Positions 55,801 to 63,882 of a stretch of DNA of 64,000 nt are shown one piece after another. Within the stretch, counting starts at the first letter, position 1. Each line of letters opens with the position of its first letter. A program made the position numbers and the translations under genes. The notes below the pieces were generated by a model that was not told the origin of the DNA, did not search any database, and saw only the letters and a list, made by a program, of their open reading frames with translations. Origin of the DNA: Oscillospiraceae bacterium (GTDB taxonomy: Bacteria; Bacillota; Clostridia; Oscillospirales; Ruminococcaceae); assembly GCA_024404915.1 (NCBI GenBank), contig JAKSPJ010000002.1:143803-207802 (forward strand), given 5' to 3'.

Positions 55801-56485
55801 CTTCTTTATTAGAACCGTTGATATGTATTTCAGAGGGATTCTTTTCAAGTTCACATTTAAATCTGTCTTTGAATCTATAATCGTCAATCTCAAAAAAATC
55901 TTCATTGAGGACACCATCAGTAGTATCGCTAATATCCTGGAAGGCAGTTGAAACAGTCCAGATTCGCTTGGTATCCATGGCTGTCCCAAGCTCGAATTCG
56001 AGATAGTCACATATTTCATTTACCTTCTGATAACCTAAGTCTTGTATCTTGCGGAGCAATTTGTCAATAGTATAAATATCACGAGTTTTATCAAATTGAA
56101 ATGCGCCCTGTATATCAGACTCAAACTTAGCGGAATAATTCTTATTCTTAACGACGACAACAAAGATTAATCTGTCACATTTTTCATAAAGCTTCTGAGT
56201 CCGGAAATTTTTCAAGGTATCTCGAATCTTTTGGGCACTTGTATCAGAGGTGACCTGAATTGCTACGCGGTTGTCGTCATCTACCAAATCAATAGCGGAA
56301 GCATTCTTTTTTGTAAGGTTTACATTTCTCAAGTTCCATCCAAATATTAAATTTAGCAACTCAATATAAAAAAATTCGCATGTGATGTTGATGTCATAAT
56401 AGTTCAAACGATCCAGCCGTTGAACATCATCACAGAGTTTATTAAGAAGTTCACTGCACCGTTTGATCTGATCTTCTAAGCGCAT
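52844..56485 (-). CDS. SMEK-domain protein, putative defence sensor
   Basis: A 1,213-residue soluble protein. Residues 1-165 match the SMEK domain: S-E-L-L-N-K-L, F-F-Y-I-E-L-L-N-L-I-F-G-W-N-L, A-I-D-L-V-D-D-D-N-R-V-A-I-Q-V-T. This is a restriction-endonuclease-like fold with Q-V-T in place of the catalytic E-x-K, described in bacterial conflict systems. About 200-370 looks like a STAND-type NTPase core with a degenerate P-loop (H-I-N-G-S-N-K-E-E-T). The remaining ~800 residues are helical repeats. The gene is alone, A+T-rich and next to restriction-modification genes. An antiphage role is inferred. Confidence 0.72.
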   Translation of the reverse strand: MRLEDQIKRCSELLNKLCDDVQRLDRLNYYDINITCEFFYIELLNLIFGWNLRNVNLTKKNASAIDLVDDDNRVAIQVTSDTSAQKIRDTLKNFRTQKLYEKCDRLIFVVVVKNKNYSAKFESDIQGAFQFDKTRDIYTIDKLLRKIQDLGYQKVNEICDYLEFELGTAMDTKRIWTVSTAFQDISDTTDGVLNEDFFEIDDYRFKDRFKCELEKNPSEIHINGSNKEETMYCILNQIHSLKPEKPIFIIRDEESWITAKNRFVDCIVIPYFDAAQIPALHGNLNIFIHGAQEHHIKGLELRRRTKSFLNAKLQKNNYKDSYALIKKTNGIYYFLKKELYQGDLESPAWAQDKHIAVLCGILIGSWCQSDGDKQVLEIVSKKPFSELMEYLEKYTNGEMPLILKKRYHDQVSYEITYPELAWFEVKDSFSEALLEQFLSMIKPIISDKTNTFSGLLKRGIIRSLIFLAIYNQKQSAVDRCVNEILSDVNCPDEWNSIANHIQGLCEASPKAVFSLLQSGLHDKSGLLELFAEKESSISWGGSNYCQILWAAEMLLGSRQYAICAIRWLMELGDCVENCLSGNNPRETVLKIFCIYYNNAAVSVDEKIYLAEEGLEKYSYLWNILFEQLPYRTSISILPVQEFSYREDDDIRVKELSWAEINQQRLAIYNQLFAKINSNIEKWLKMLQLFPHITDSMLDAAFDTLMTDLKKMQDTDRERIQYGLREIIYDHRFFKDANRSANENRIARIEIFCKSIAFDVPSYKYLYLTRTSRFPLFDPIPYSEKGRDGYYSMNQKKRKRILQEEFAQFKKERIDLACFLQKVDKTKLYGIGYMIAEFYSDGKYNEGTLKKMLTVSEIGEVIADYIRWCYFNETKDNFADASKMTGGYDSSCKLYYNVLQIPLVDHNFLEMLAQLPPDIQKGYWKSSFEIVNLSSPDIIDRIMPKLFEYKLGKKALQIINHFKSQITTNQLMEYLETTLCLVDDKECYNDNMTKYEIDEVVSYLECEVITDEQCSRLIKIELAHIFDIGWDHAKYAQRHIRKDARLFVAILSKAFNYDDSDRMRYRRLYDAIHFCPGEIDGSIDRNILKKWIEVFQFRLEKQKQGDMFYSELGRLFAYSPIGTDEIMPHEAVRDMIEEYGNNQLINSYIITTFNQRGVYTVTYGESEYKMASNFKCIADKLRLKWPKTAEIYDELFRRYDADSWEERLYGEEYY

Positions 56486-56806
56486 ATTATCACATCCTTA
56501 CTGTTGTTTTTTCTATTATACCATATAAGAAAAGAGAAAGCAACTAGAATAATTGAGAATTTGCTGCTTTGCTTTGTTATTTTCAATGCATCGGCAATCT
56601 TGAACAGGGAAAGACGGATATTTCAGTATTTGCTGAATGGAATCAGTTTGGCAGATGAGGGGACGCCATCGGAAACGCAGCCATCTGTTCCGCATCGACA
56701 GAGATGACGTAACAAACCGTTACGTCATAGCTGCACGAACAATTCGTTATGGCAGGTTATACGGGTAAGAAAAAAGGGACTGGCTGCAAATGCCAGTCCC
56801 CTGATT
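56486..56806. other. Intergenic region with a perfect 10-bp inverted repeat
   Basis: ATGACGTAAC (56704-56713) and GTTACGTCAT (56719-56728) pair perfectly around five bases. A 67-residue plus-strand frame overlapping the left part has no ribosome site and is not supported. The inverted repeat could be an operator or a remnant element end. Confidence 0.5.
56776..56800 (-). terminator. Terminator of the restriction-modification operon
   Basis: GGGACTGGC / GCCAGTCCC with a 7-base loop, followed on the minus strand by TTTTTTCTT. Confidence 0.88.
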
Positions 56807-58735
56807 TTATCGTGAAATAGCCCAAACAGTTTCATCGCCGCAGATATTACGAATTTTGAGACGAAGCGGTTTTTTCTCGCTGCGGATTCTTCCGTCCCAA
56901 AAGGCTTTTGTCTTTTTGCCGTTTACAATCATATAACCTAGCTTGTCGATTTTAATCTCACTGTCGGAATGCCATTCGCCATCATAAGCGGAACAATCAA
57001 CACTGAGATATTCAATCATTTCCAAACCTTCTTCGCTGATTGTAATCTGTTTTTTCTTACCATTGAATGCATTTTTGCTGTTGAATTCAAAGATTTTTCC
57101 GCTTACGCGATCACTCATAAATCTATCAATTGAAATTGCATATCCTCCAAGAAGATCATCGTGAATTTCATCAACATGGAAATCAGCGTGGTCACCGATG
57201 ACGACATCATCGAGGATTGCTTTGAGATCGCGGAGTTCGATTTCAATTGTTGTGCTATCGTCCTCTTTGATAAATTGTTCGATTTCCGCCTTATCCGTAA
57301 TGTCGATGTAGTATACAATGACCTTTTTGATGTTGCTGTCAAGATCAGGGATAGCCTGGTGGATAATACGGTTCATCATTACTTTATCAAGCAGCTTTGA
57401 GGTACTGTCCATCAAGTTCGGAACATAGACAGGAATCGTACCGAGTTTGCTGTCGGAAATAGCCCCCTCCCAGAAAGCGTCCAGTGCGTCTTCGTTTTTC
57501 AGACCCGGAATCAAAGATTTGATCTTATCCATCGTCTGAACGGGGTTACGGTAAAGCTGAACACCATCTTTGATTTCCAGCACATCGAACTGCGCGCCAT
57601 CAGCAATTAGCCGGTCGCGGGTAGTCTGAATAGAATTGAGACCAATATCACAATGAATAAATCTTCGGCCAAGCTTTGCAGATACTGCTGCAGTTACACC
57701 GCTTCCACCAAAGAAATCTGCAACAAGCATTCCATTCGAGGATGATGCCTTGATAATTCGTTCAAGTAGTGCTTCGGGCTTTTGAGTTGCATAGTCGTAT
57801 CTGTCGCTTGCCTGAGAATTAACGATCGGTATATCAGTCCAAATGCTATCAACTAAAACGCCTTCAATTTCGTCCAAATATATCTTGTACCGATATTTTC
57901 CGCCGCTTGTAATTATGAGCCTGTTTTCTGCTTTGAGTCTATCAAATGTCTCCTTTGAGTATGTTGCTAATTCTGCATCCTTATATCTTCCTCTTTCATC
58001 AGAATTTGTAAATCTCTTTTTTATCTCTTCTTCTGGATAAGGAGTATATACTTGATTAAAAATATACTCTTCACTTTTACGATATAAATAAATAGTATCA
58101 TGATCAGCGCCAAACCTCTTTGCTCTCGCTTTGGCACTTCCAGAGGTTGACCTTTTCCAGATTAATTCGTTTACAAAAAAATCTTCTCCAAATATTTCGT
58201 CAAGTAATATTTTGACATAATGGCCAATATGCCAGTCCAAGTGAATATATATACATGCCGTTTCACTCATTATTGACTTAATTGCCATCAAGTTTTCGTA
58301 CATCCAGTTAAGGTATTTTTCCTTATCCCAGACATCGCCATACATCTTTTCCTCAAAAGCCTTAAGTTCATCATCATCCAATTCTTCTTCGGCTTTTGAG
58401 ATTGCTTCAACAATTTTAGGATTGCGGCGGATATACACTTTTTTCGCATAGTCAGCACCGCTCGCGAAAGGAGGGTCGATATACACCAGATCGACCTGGA
58501 TTCCCTGCTCTTTGAGGTACGCACAGGCAGAAACACATTCGCCGCGGATGACCATATTTCCCTCAGCATTTTCGCCAACAGTTTCAGTTTTTTCCATTTC
58601 ATACAAAGGCATTCCGCGCTGAATTGTCATAGAAACATCATCCGCGCCCTTATACTTCAATACCCTGTTAAAATTACCGAGAACAGCCTGGCCTTCAATT
58701 GGTTCCGGAATAAACGGTACATACTTAATCGGCAT
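56807..58735 (-). CDS. mod: Type III restriction-modification methyltransferase (Mod-like)
   Basis: A 642-residue adenine-N6 or cytosine-N4 DNA methyltransferase, beta class. The catalytic Y-I-D-P-P-F (85-90) precedes the SAM-binding A-D-F-F-G-G-S-G (about 340), with a T-Q-K-P-E-A-L-L-E-R segment before it. A target-recognition region lies between, and about 270 C-terminal residues are as expected for Mod. I start it at the ATG at 58735, 10 bases after GGAG; a GTG at 58744 is too close to that site. It overlaps the preceding gene by 11 bases. It is last in the operon, whereas mod usually comes before res. Confidence 0.88.
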   Translation of the reverse strand: MPIKYVPFIPEPIEGQAVLGNFNRVLKYKGADDVSMTIQRGMPLYEMEKTETVGENAEGNMVIRGECVSACAYLKEQGIQVDLVYIDPPFASGADYAKKVYIRRNPKIVEAISKAEEELDDDELKAFEEKMYGDVWDKEKYLNWMYENLMAIKSIMSETACIYIHLDWHIGHYVKILLDEIFGEDFFVNELIWKRSTSGSAKARAKRFGADHDTIYLYRKSEEYIFNQVYTPYPEEEIKKRFTNSDERGRYKDAELATYSKETFDRLKAENRLIITSGGKYRYKIYLDEIEGVLVDSIWTDIPIVNSQASDRYDYATQKPEALLERIIKASSSNGMLVADFFGGSGVTAAVSAKLGRRFIHCDIGLNSIQTTRDRLIADGAQFDVLEIKDGVQLYRNPVQTMDKIKSLIPGLKNEDALDAFWEGAISDSKLGTIPVYVPNLMDSTSKLLDKVMMNRIIHQAIPDLDSNIKKVIVYYIDITDKAEIEQFIKEDDSTTIEIELRDLKAILDDVVIGDHADFHVDEIHDDLLGGYAISIDRFMSDRVSGKIFEFNSKNAFNGKKKQITISEEGLEMIEYLSVDCSAYDGEWHSDSEIKIDKLGYMIVNGKKTKAFWDGRIRSEKKPLRLKIRNICGDETVWAISR

Positions 58736-59573
58736 CTTCTTCACTCTCCGTTTTGATTGATATTACCATCCTGATCAGTAAGCCTGTTTGATAAAGAATA
58801 AATTCCAACAGCTTTTTATCTACAGCGTCATTATGTTTAGCTATACGGTCATTGATGTTTTTATACGTATTTATCAACGGTTGATATAAGCCGGAAATAC
58901 CGGCATCTACACCTTGCTCTCCAAGATACTTGCATATTTCATTCTTGTTTGATTCAAGGTTTTTCTGATTACAAAGAAATTCCTGCAAAAACGCCTCAAG
59001 AGCTTTTCGCAGATTGTCGGCAACATCACGAATAAAGATTCCATCTGAATACTGTTGTAGCGCCGTCACAAAGGTCTTATGTGCTATCGGGTATGATTTT
59101 AACCATTCTAGAGGTTCGGACACGAGAGCGTCATCCAACTCTTTCGCTCCTTCAGGAAATATGAAAATGCCGTCGCTGTCCTTAAGTATTCTAAAACGAA
59201 TATGGCAATCATCTAGAGCTCGCTTTATTCCGCCAAATATGGTTTCCTTATCCAGCTTCTTTCCATGGTATGTATTATACAATGCAACGACGCATGATAG
59301 AAAGTCTTCAAATTTTTCGGTCCGCTTTGAAAGGTATAACCATGCTCTTTGAAGACCAATAGGATCTTCCCCAATAGCCATATTAAACGGGCTGGTGTCT
59401 GCAAGTAAGTACCTTTCGCCTATCATATAAGCTAAACTCATTTCGGATTGCTCATCAAAAGGAGTACCCTCGCCGGACTCCATGAAAACGCCTATTCTCT
59501 TAATGAACAAATCTTGTTTTGATTTATCATCAAATGATAAACCAAGCGCCTTCCTGTAATCAATAAAGTCCAT
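58725..59573 (-). CDS. Unknown protein embedded between res and mod
   Basis: A 282-residue soluble, helical protein not recognised. Its last 100 residues (V-A-D-N-L-R-K-A-L-E-A-F-L-Q-E-F... and I-N-D-R-I-A-K-H-N-D-A) have the look of HEPN-like domains of abortive-infection proteins, though the R-x3-H spacing is shorter than the usual RNase motif. The ATG directly abuts the res stop (TAAATG, AGGAG site) and the stop lies inside mod, so expression is tightly coupled to both. It is possibly a specificity or regulatory subunit. Confidence 0.7.
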   Translation of the reverse strand: MDFIDYRKALGLSFDDKSKQDLFIKRIGVFMESGEGTPFDEQSEMSLAYMIGERYLLADTSPFNMAIGEDPIGLQRAWLYLSKRTEKFEDFLSCVVALYNTYHGKKLDKETIFGGIKRALDDCHIRFRILKDSDGIFIFPEGAKELDDALVSEPLEWLKSYPIAHKTFVTALQQYSDGIFIRDVADNLRKALEAFLQEFLCNQKNLESNKNEICKYLGEQGVDAGISGLYQPLINTYKNINDRIAKHNDAVDKKLLEFILYQTGLLIRMVISIKTESEEDAD

Positions 59574-62441
59574 TTAACACTCCTTGAAAAAGTCACAGAT
59601 CATTTTATGCGTTAACGACAACCTTTCTGCATCCGGCATGGAATCTTCCAAATACAGATAATCGAATCGTTCATATCCGAAAGCATAGTTGTTTTGCTTT
59701 TTGAACTCGGATTCCATAAAAGCACGTTTATCCTTAAATATAGGATCGCCTGCGTAAATGCTACCCTTAGTTTCGACAATAATCGCCTTGTGAATTTTGC
59801 CGTCTCTTCTTTTTAAAACAATGAAGTCGGGGGTATATATTCCGATGTAGCGCCATTTAACGCCCTCTTTCTTGTAGCACTTGATTTTGAATTCCGTCAT
59901 GGCACGATCGCCGTTATAATATACTTCTAGGCCGAGCTTTTCAATTTCATCGAATGAAAGAACTTCTTTCAGGAATGTCTGCTCAAATCCGCTGTCTGTT
60001 CTGTATGGTAGGTAGTGGAAAGAGCTGTTTTTGTTTTTATGCGATGAAGTTTGTGCACGAAGGTTTTCAGCTAATGCAATATTACCAGTTTCTTCAAGCA
60101 ACCGAATTGCCTCTTCTGTTTTTTTGTCGGGCTTCAGTTTCCCTTTGTCATCTTTTATGATGTTCTCAACGATAGATTGAGATGGATAGTACACTTCCGG
60201 CTGATCTGTGTACACCGTAGGTGTGAAGTTTGCAATGTTCAGAAGTCTAGCTTCTTCCGGTATAAGTTCTTCAGCTGTCTTGAAATCCATTTTATCACAA
60301 AACGCTTTACGGATATTTGATTCAACACGTTTGCGATCATATTTCGAACTATAATACACGACACCGTCTTTGATGTATGTAATTGTCTGGAATACTTTTT
60401 TCAACAGTTCGGAATACGCTGATAATTGCGAAATATCGGGTGATCCGAATCCGTCTTTCATTATACCGTATATCCATAAGTTGTACGTGGCTACGTCATT
60501 GCCATATTCTGTTTGATCCACGTTTCTTGTGGTTTTGCTTTCATCCATTGAGAGATCAGTAGTCTTGATGATGCTGTCCGCAAGGCGTGCTGACTCAGCG
60601 GAGTTGGCAATATAGAATGTGGGATTAGCTTCTTCGATAATAAGTGTGTCGTAATTGATTCTTAACTGATAAAAATCAATCTTAGGCAGCTTCAGATATG
60701 CAGTACGATCATAACGCTTCAGCAGTTTTTTACTGTTATCCGCAGAAGAAAACTCTTTCAGCGTAATGTGCTGCTGCTGTCTGAGCTGCATATTCAGCTT
60801 TTCAGCATTACTATCATTTAGATATATGAGTGCAGTTTCCGGGTTCCCTTTTATGACTTGTCTTAAGCAGCGACAGGAGGTTTGAAGCACCATGTTAGTC
60901 GGGCAGTCTCCCTCCTGGGAAAGAATAATGCCAGTTAAACTGCGGCAGTCCCAGCCTTCTTTTCCAATCTGTACAAGCAATACAATTCTGATTTTTGAGA
61001 TGGATTTATCGAGCACATCAAATTGCATTTGACTATCGGCAGGCATAAAATATTGTTTGTTTCCTTTGTGGAATTTCAGAACGACGTCAGATGATAATCC
61101 GTATTCCGCTACAATACGCGAAACTAAAGGATAGACTTCTTGTTCCAGCTTTTCGATAGTACCGCAATAAATGCCGAGTTTAGCAGTTAAGCCGCCGTCA
61201 TAAATCGTATCTTGATATGTATTGAGAAACTCGCGAACACTTTTTTCAATTATCTGTGTGCTGTCGGCGATTTCTGCGATCTTTACAATGGGACGTTTCA
61301 AGAAGTTCCCGACGCCGTCGATAAGGGGATAATAGTAAACAATATTAGTGATCTCAGCTGTTCCGACAGAAAGAGAATCAATTACTTTGAACTTCTCAGC
61401 TTTTTCAAGATATGGAGTTCCGGAAAAACCAATCACTGAATTTACGGTGCTGTTTTGAGCCCATTTTGATACTACAGCTCTAAGTTTGATCTCATCACTA
61501 ACGGCATGGTGAACTTCATCAATAAAAATAGCAAGCGATGGTAGTTTACCAATTAGGTTGCGCAGTTCATTGGCTTGTCTGTCTTTTTCGTCTTCACTAT
61601 CTTCAAACATTTGAATTTGACCGTTATTTTCCTTTATTCGATCAAGAATTACTTTTTCTGCGTTTGTTACAGCGACCAAGCCAAACAGTGCATTCAATGG
61701 CTGATGAATAGCTATTTTTTGCACATTCGGATTTTTAGTTTTATTAGATTTTTTACTGGTTTTGCTCTGATCTAGCACCTCAAACGATATCATTTTTTTG
61801 ATTTCTGATGCAGCTGGCTCGGGAAGGATCCATGAAGGGTTGAATTTTTGTATTGTTTTAAGACTAGGAACAACGGATGATTTTAACCCTGACGGTGCGA
61901 AAATAATGAAATTATGTGCAAACGCAGGATTCTGTGGTTCATTCAAAGCAAAATATAAATCCAGATATATAAAAGCAGCCATCAAATATGTTTTTCCGGC
62001 GCCCATTGGTAAACTAAACAGATAATCCGTGTATGAAATACCGTAAAAAGCATTATGAAAGAAAGTGGCATAATTAATGCAAGTTGGATCCTTCTTAATT
62101 TGTTTTTCAAGTTTTTCTGATACTTGTTCACCTCTATCATTTTTTTGTATGGAATACTCAAAAAGAGCGGCTGCGGCGGTATTATGCAGCAAATAATCTC
62201 GAACTGAAGTTGACAATTCCACAGCATTAAGATCAATGGTGTTAAAGTATCCGTTATTGAATAGAACCTCAAGAGGCTTACATCCACAATGAATTTTCAG
62301 AAATAGATATGTTTTGAGCGCCTCTATTTGTGCATCACGCATCTGTCCTGTCTTTTCTATGTAGTCAATCAAACTTTTTACAGTACATTGGTCGGAAGCA
62401 TACCATTCTCTGCACTTGTTTTCAATCATTTTATAAAACAT
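59574..62441 (-). CDS. res: Type III restriction enzyme Res-like helicase-nuclease
   Basis: A 955-residue superfamily 2 helicase. Walker A is L-P-M-G-A-G-K-T (144-151), followed by a DEAD-type box I-D-E-V-H-H, G-F-S-G-T-P (motif III) and Q-T-S-C-R-C-L-R-Q (motif VI). The C-terminus has a PD-(D/E)xK nuclease: Y-T-P-D-F-I-V-L ... I-I-V-E-T-K-G. Such subunits translocate on DNA and cut with Mod. About 140 residues precede Walker A, a longer head than in classical Res. The ATG follows AGGAGAG, 52 bases after the YhcG-like gene. Confidence 0.88.
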   Translation of the reverse strand: MFYKMIENKCREWYASDQCTVKSLIDYIEKTGQMRDAQIEALKTYLFLKIHCGCKPLEVLFNNGYFNTIDLNAVELSTSVRDYLLHNTAAAALFEYSIQKNDRGEQVSEKLEKQIKKDPTCINYATFFHNAFYGISYTDYLFSLPMGAGKTYLMAAFIYLDLYFALNEPQNPAFAHNFIIFAPSGLKSSVVPSLKTIQKFNPSWILPEPAASEIKKMISFEVLDQSKTSKKSNKTKNPNVQKIAIHQPLNALFGLVAVTNAEKVILDRIKENNGQIQMFEDSEDEKDRQANELRNLIGKLPSLAIFIDEVHHAVSDEIKLRAVVSKWAQNSTVNSVIGFSGTPYLEKAEKFKVIDSLSVGTAEITNIVYYYPLIDGVGNFLKRPIVKIAEIADSTQIIEKSVREFLNTYQDTIYDGGLTAKLGIYCGTIEKLEQEVYPLVSRIVAEYGLSSDVVLKFHKGNKQYFMPADSQMQFDVLDKSISKIRIVLLVQIGKEGWDCRSLTGIILSQEGDCPTNMVLQTSCRCLRQVIKGNPETALIYLNDSNAEKLNMQLRQQQHITLKEFSSADNSKKLLKRYDRTAYLKLPKIDFYQLRINYDTLIIEEANPTFYIANSAESARLADSIIKTTDLSMDESKTTRNVDQTEYGNDVATYNLWIYGIMKDGFGSPDISQLSAYSELLKKVFQTITYIKDGVVYYSSKYDRKRVESNIRKAFCDKMDFKTAEELIPEEARLLNIANFTPTVYTDQPEVYYPSQSIVENIIKDDKGKLKPDKKTEEAIRLLEETGNIALAENLRAQTSSHKNKNSSFHYLPYRTDSGFEQTFLKEVLSFDEIEKLGLEVYYNGDRAMTEFKIKCYKKEGVKWRYIGIYTPDFIVLKRRDGKIHKAIIVETKGSIYAGDPIFKDKRAFMESEFKKQNNYAFGYERFDYLYLEDSMPDAERLSLTHKMICDFFKEC

Positions 62442-62493
62442 AAGTCTCTCCTAGTTCTTTTGGTTGCATTAAATGGAAATGATGCTAACAATT

Positions 62494-63513
62494 CTAATCA
62501 GTCATTCTGAATTCATCCATCCGCAGCTCGCGTTTCAATTCATCTTCTGTCGGGAGATAGGTAAAATACTTTGAAGCGAATATCTGATTGTTCCCCTCCG
62601 GTAAGGTGTACTTGACGACGGCATCATTTTTCTCAGCGCACAGTACAATGCCAATCGGCGGGTTATCGCCTTCGTTCATCAGTTCCCGCGTATAGTAGTT
62701 GACATACATCTGCATTTGCCCCAGATCCTGATGCGTGAGTTTGTCTGTTTTCAGATCAAACAACACAAAGCATTTGAGAATATAGTTGTAGAATACCAGG
62801 TCGATAAAGAAATCCTGACCGTCGAGCGTAAAGCGCTTCTGCCGCGATACGAACGAAAAGCCGCGTCCCAGTTCCAGGAGGAATTGCTGCAAATGGTTGA
62901 TCAGAGCCTGCTCAATATCGCTTTCATATACATGGGTGTCGGGCTGAATTTGCAGGAACTCCATGATATAGGGGTCTTTGATTGCTTTAACATATTCGGG
63001 TTTGGGTGTGCTAGTCTGAATTTCAGCTGATACTGCGGCTTTGTCCTGGCTGGCAAGCAGCCGCTGATAGTACATTGTGTTGATTTGTCGCTCAAGCTGT
63101 CGAACGCTCCAAGCTGATTTAGCACATTCTTCCGTGTAGAAGTCACGTATTGTCTTATCTTCAATCTTCATCAGCACACGGTAATGTGACCAGCTCAATT
63201 CGTGGCACAGTGTGCCACGAATTGGGTACGCTGAATAGAATTGGCGCATTCTCCGCAGATTGCTTTCATCAAAGCCTTTGCCAAACTCAGCAGTCAGTCT
63301 GTCAGATAGGTACTTTAAAAGGCTTTTGCCATATTCCGCTCTGTCATTCTCTCCACAAGCCTTGCAAATCTGTTCGCCGATTTCCCAATAGGCAATAACC
63401 ATAGCTGAGTTGACAGCTGCATACACGCGGTTCTGCGCAGTAATTACAAAAGAGCGAATGGAGGAATAGATTTCTTCCGAATTGCCTTCAGCTGTTATGA
63501 TCTCATCGTTCAT
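62494..63513 (-). CDS. DUF1016/YhcG-like PD-(D/E)xK nuclease family protein
   Basis: A 339-residue protein from the ATG at 63513, 8 bases after AGAGGGG; an upstream in-frame ATG at 63534 precedes that site. The N-terminal helical DUF1016 part (about 15-165: A-Y-W-E-I-G-E-Q-I, Y-G-K-S-L-L-K-Y-L-S-D-R-L-T-A-E-F-G-K-G-F) is followed by a nuclease-fold domain. This has F-F-I-D-L-V-F-Y-N and C-F-V-L-F-D-L-K-T-D-K, where the usual E-x-K reads D-L-K. Members are often encoded beside type I and III restriction loci. First gene of the operon here. Confidence 0.87.
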   Translation of the reverse strand: MNDEIITAEGNSEEIYSSIRSFVITAQNRVYAAVNSAMVIAYWEIGEQICKACGENDRAEYGKSLLKYLSDRLTAEFGKGFDESNLRRMRQFYSAYPIRGTLCHELSWSHYRVLMKIEDKTIRDFYTEECAKSAWSVRQLERQINTMYYQRLLASQDKAAVSAEIQTSTPKPEYVKAIKDPYIMEFLQIQPDTHVYESDIEQALINHLQQFLLELGRGFSFVSRQKRFTLDGQDFFIDLVFYNYILKCFVLFDLKTDKLTHQDLGQMQMYVNYYTRELMNEGDNPPIGIVLCAEKNDAVVKYTLPEGNNQIFASKYFTYLPTEDELKRELRMDEFRMTD

Positions 63514-63661
63514 AGACAATACCCCTCTTCCCATTGATATACTTATTATATCATACTGAGACTAGATTTTCAAGGGGAAAGTGCTTGATGTTATTATATG
63601 AATACTCGTCAAACAAAATATAATTATATTGCCATTCCATTGAAGAGATTCAGTGAAGTTT

Positions 63662-63694
63662 GAGGGCTCTACGAGGGCTCTATGAGGGCTCTAC
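63662..63694. repeat. Three tandem 11-bp repeats (GAGGGCTCTAY) near attR
   Basis: Copies lie at 63662-63672, 63673-63683 and 63684-63694, matching the pair near attL. Likely integrase arm sites. Between the YhcG-like gene and this array (63514-63661) there is no gene. Confidence 0.8.
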
Positions 63695-63797
63695 GGACAT
63701 GAAAACTGATGAAAAGCGAGAAAAGCACAATAAACGATAATCGCGTAAAATCGCAGAATACATGGAACTGTGAAAAGCTGTAAAAAGCCCGGAACCG

Positions 63798-63841
63798 CCC
63801 TTTTAAGGAGAGGGTCGAGGGTTCGAACCCCTCATTTCTCA
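63798..63841 (+). repeat. Right attachment repeat (attR), tRNA-Lys 3' fragment
   Basis: An exact 44-bp copy of the tRNA-Lys 3' part, from the anticodon loop to the discriminator base. It has no 5' half and is not a functional tRNA. Confidence 0.95.
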
Positions 63842-63847
63842 TGTGAT

Positions 63848-63882
63848 AAAAGTGTATCAGAGAAATCTGATACACTTTTTTA
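63848..63882 (+). terminator. Terminator downstream of attR, probably the original tRNA-Lys terminator
   Basis: AAAAGTGTATCAG / CTGATACACTTTT with a 6-base loop and a T run. The tRNA at attL lacks a terminator of its own in the adjoining island DNA, which fits displacement of this one by the insertion. Confidence 0.85.

Larger units (their letters stand above)
48802..63841. mobile_element. Integrated genetic island at tRNA-Lys (about 15.0 kb)
   Basis: The island lies between exact 44-bp direct repeats of the 3' end of tRNA-Lys (48802-48845 and 63798-63841). It contains a tyrosine integrase next to the tRNA, an XRE repressor, small DNA-binding proteins, a truncated replication ATPase, and defence genes (SMEK protein, type III restriction-modification, YhcG-like nuclease). 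No complete conjugation or replication module remains, so it looks like a decayed integrative element kept for its cargo. Base composition is visibly A+T-richer in 52.8-62.5 kb. Confidence 0.92.

Noticed and set aside
56504..56707. 67-residue plus-strand frame between SMEK and mod
   Set aside because: No ribosome binding site, no recognisable family, and it overlaps only A+T-rich intergenic DNA.
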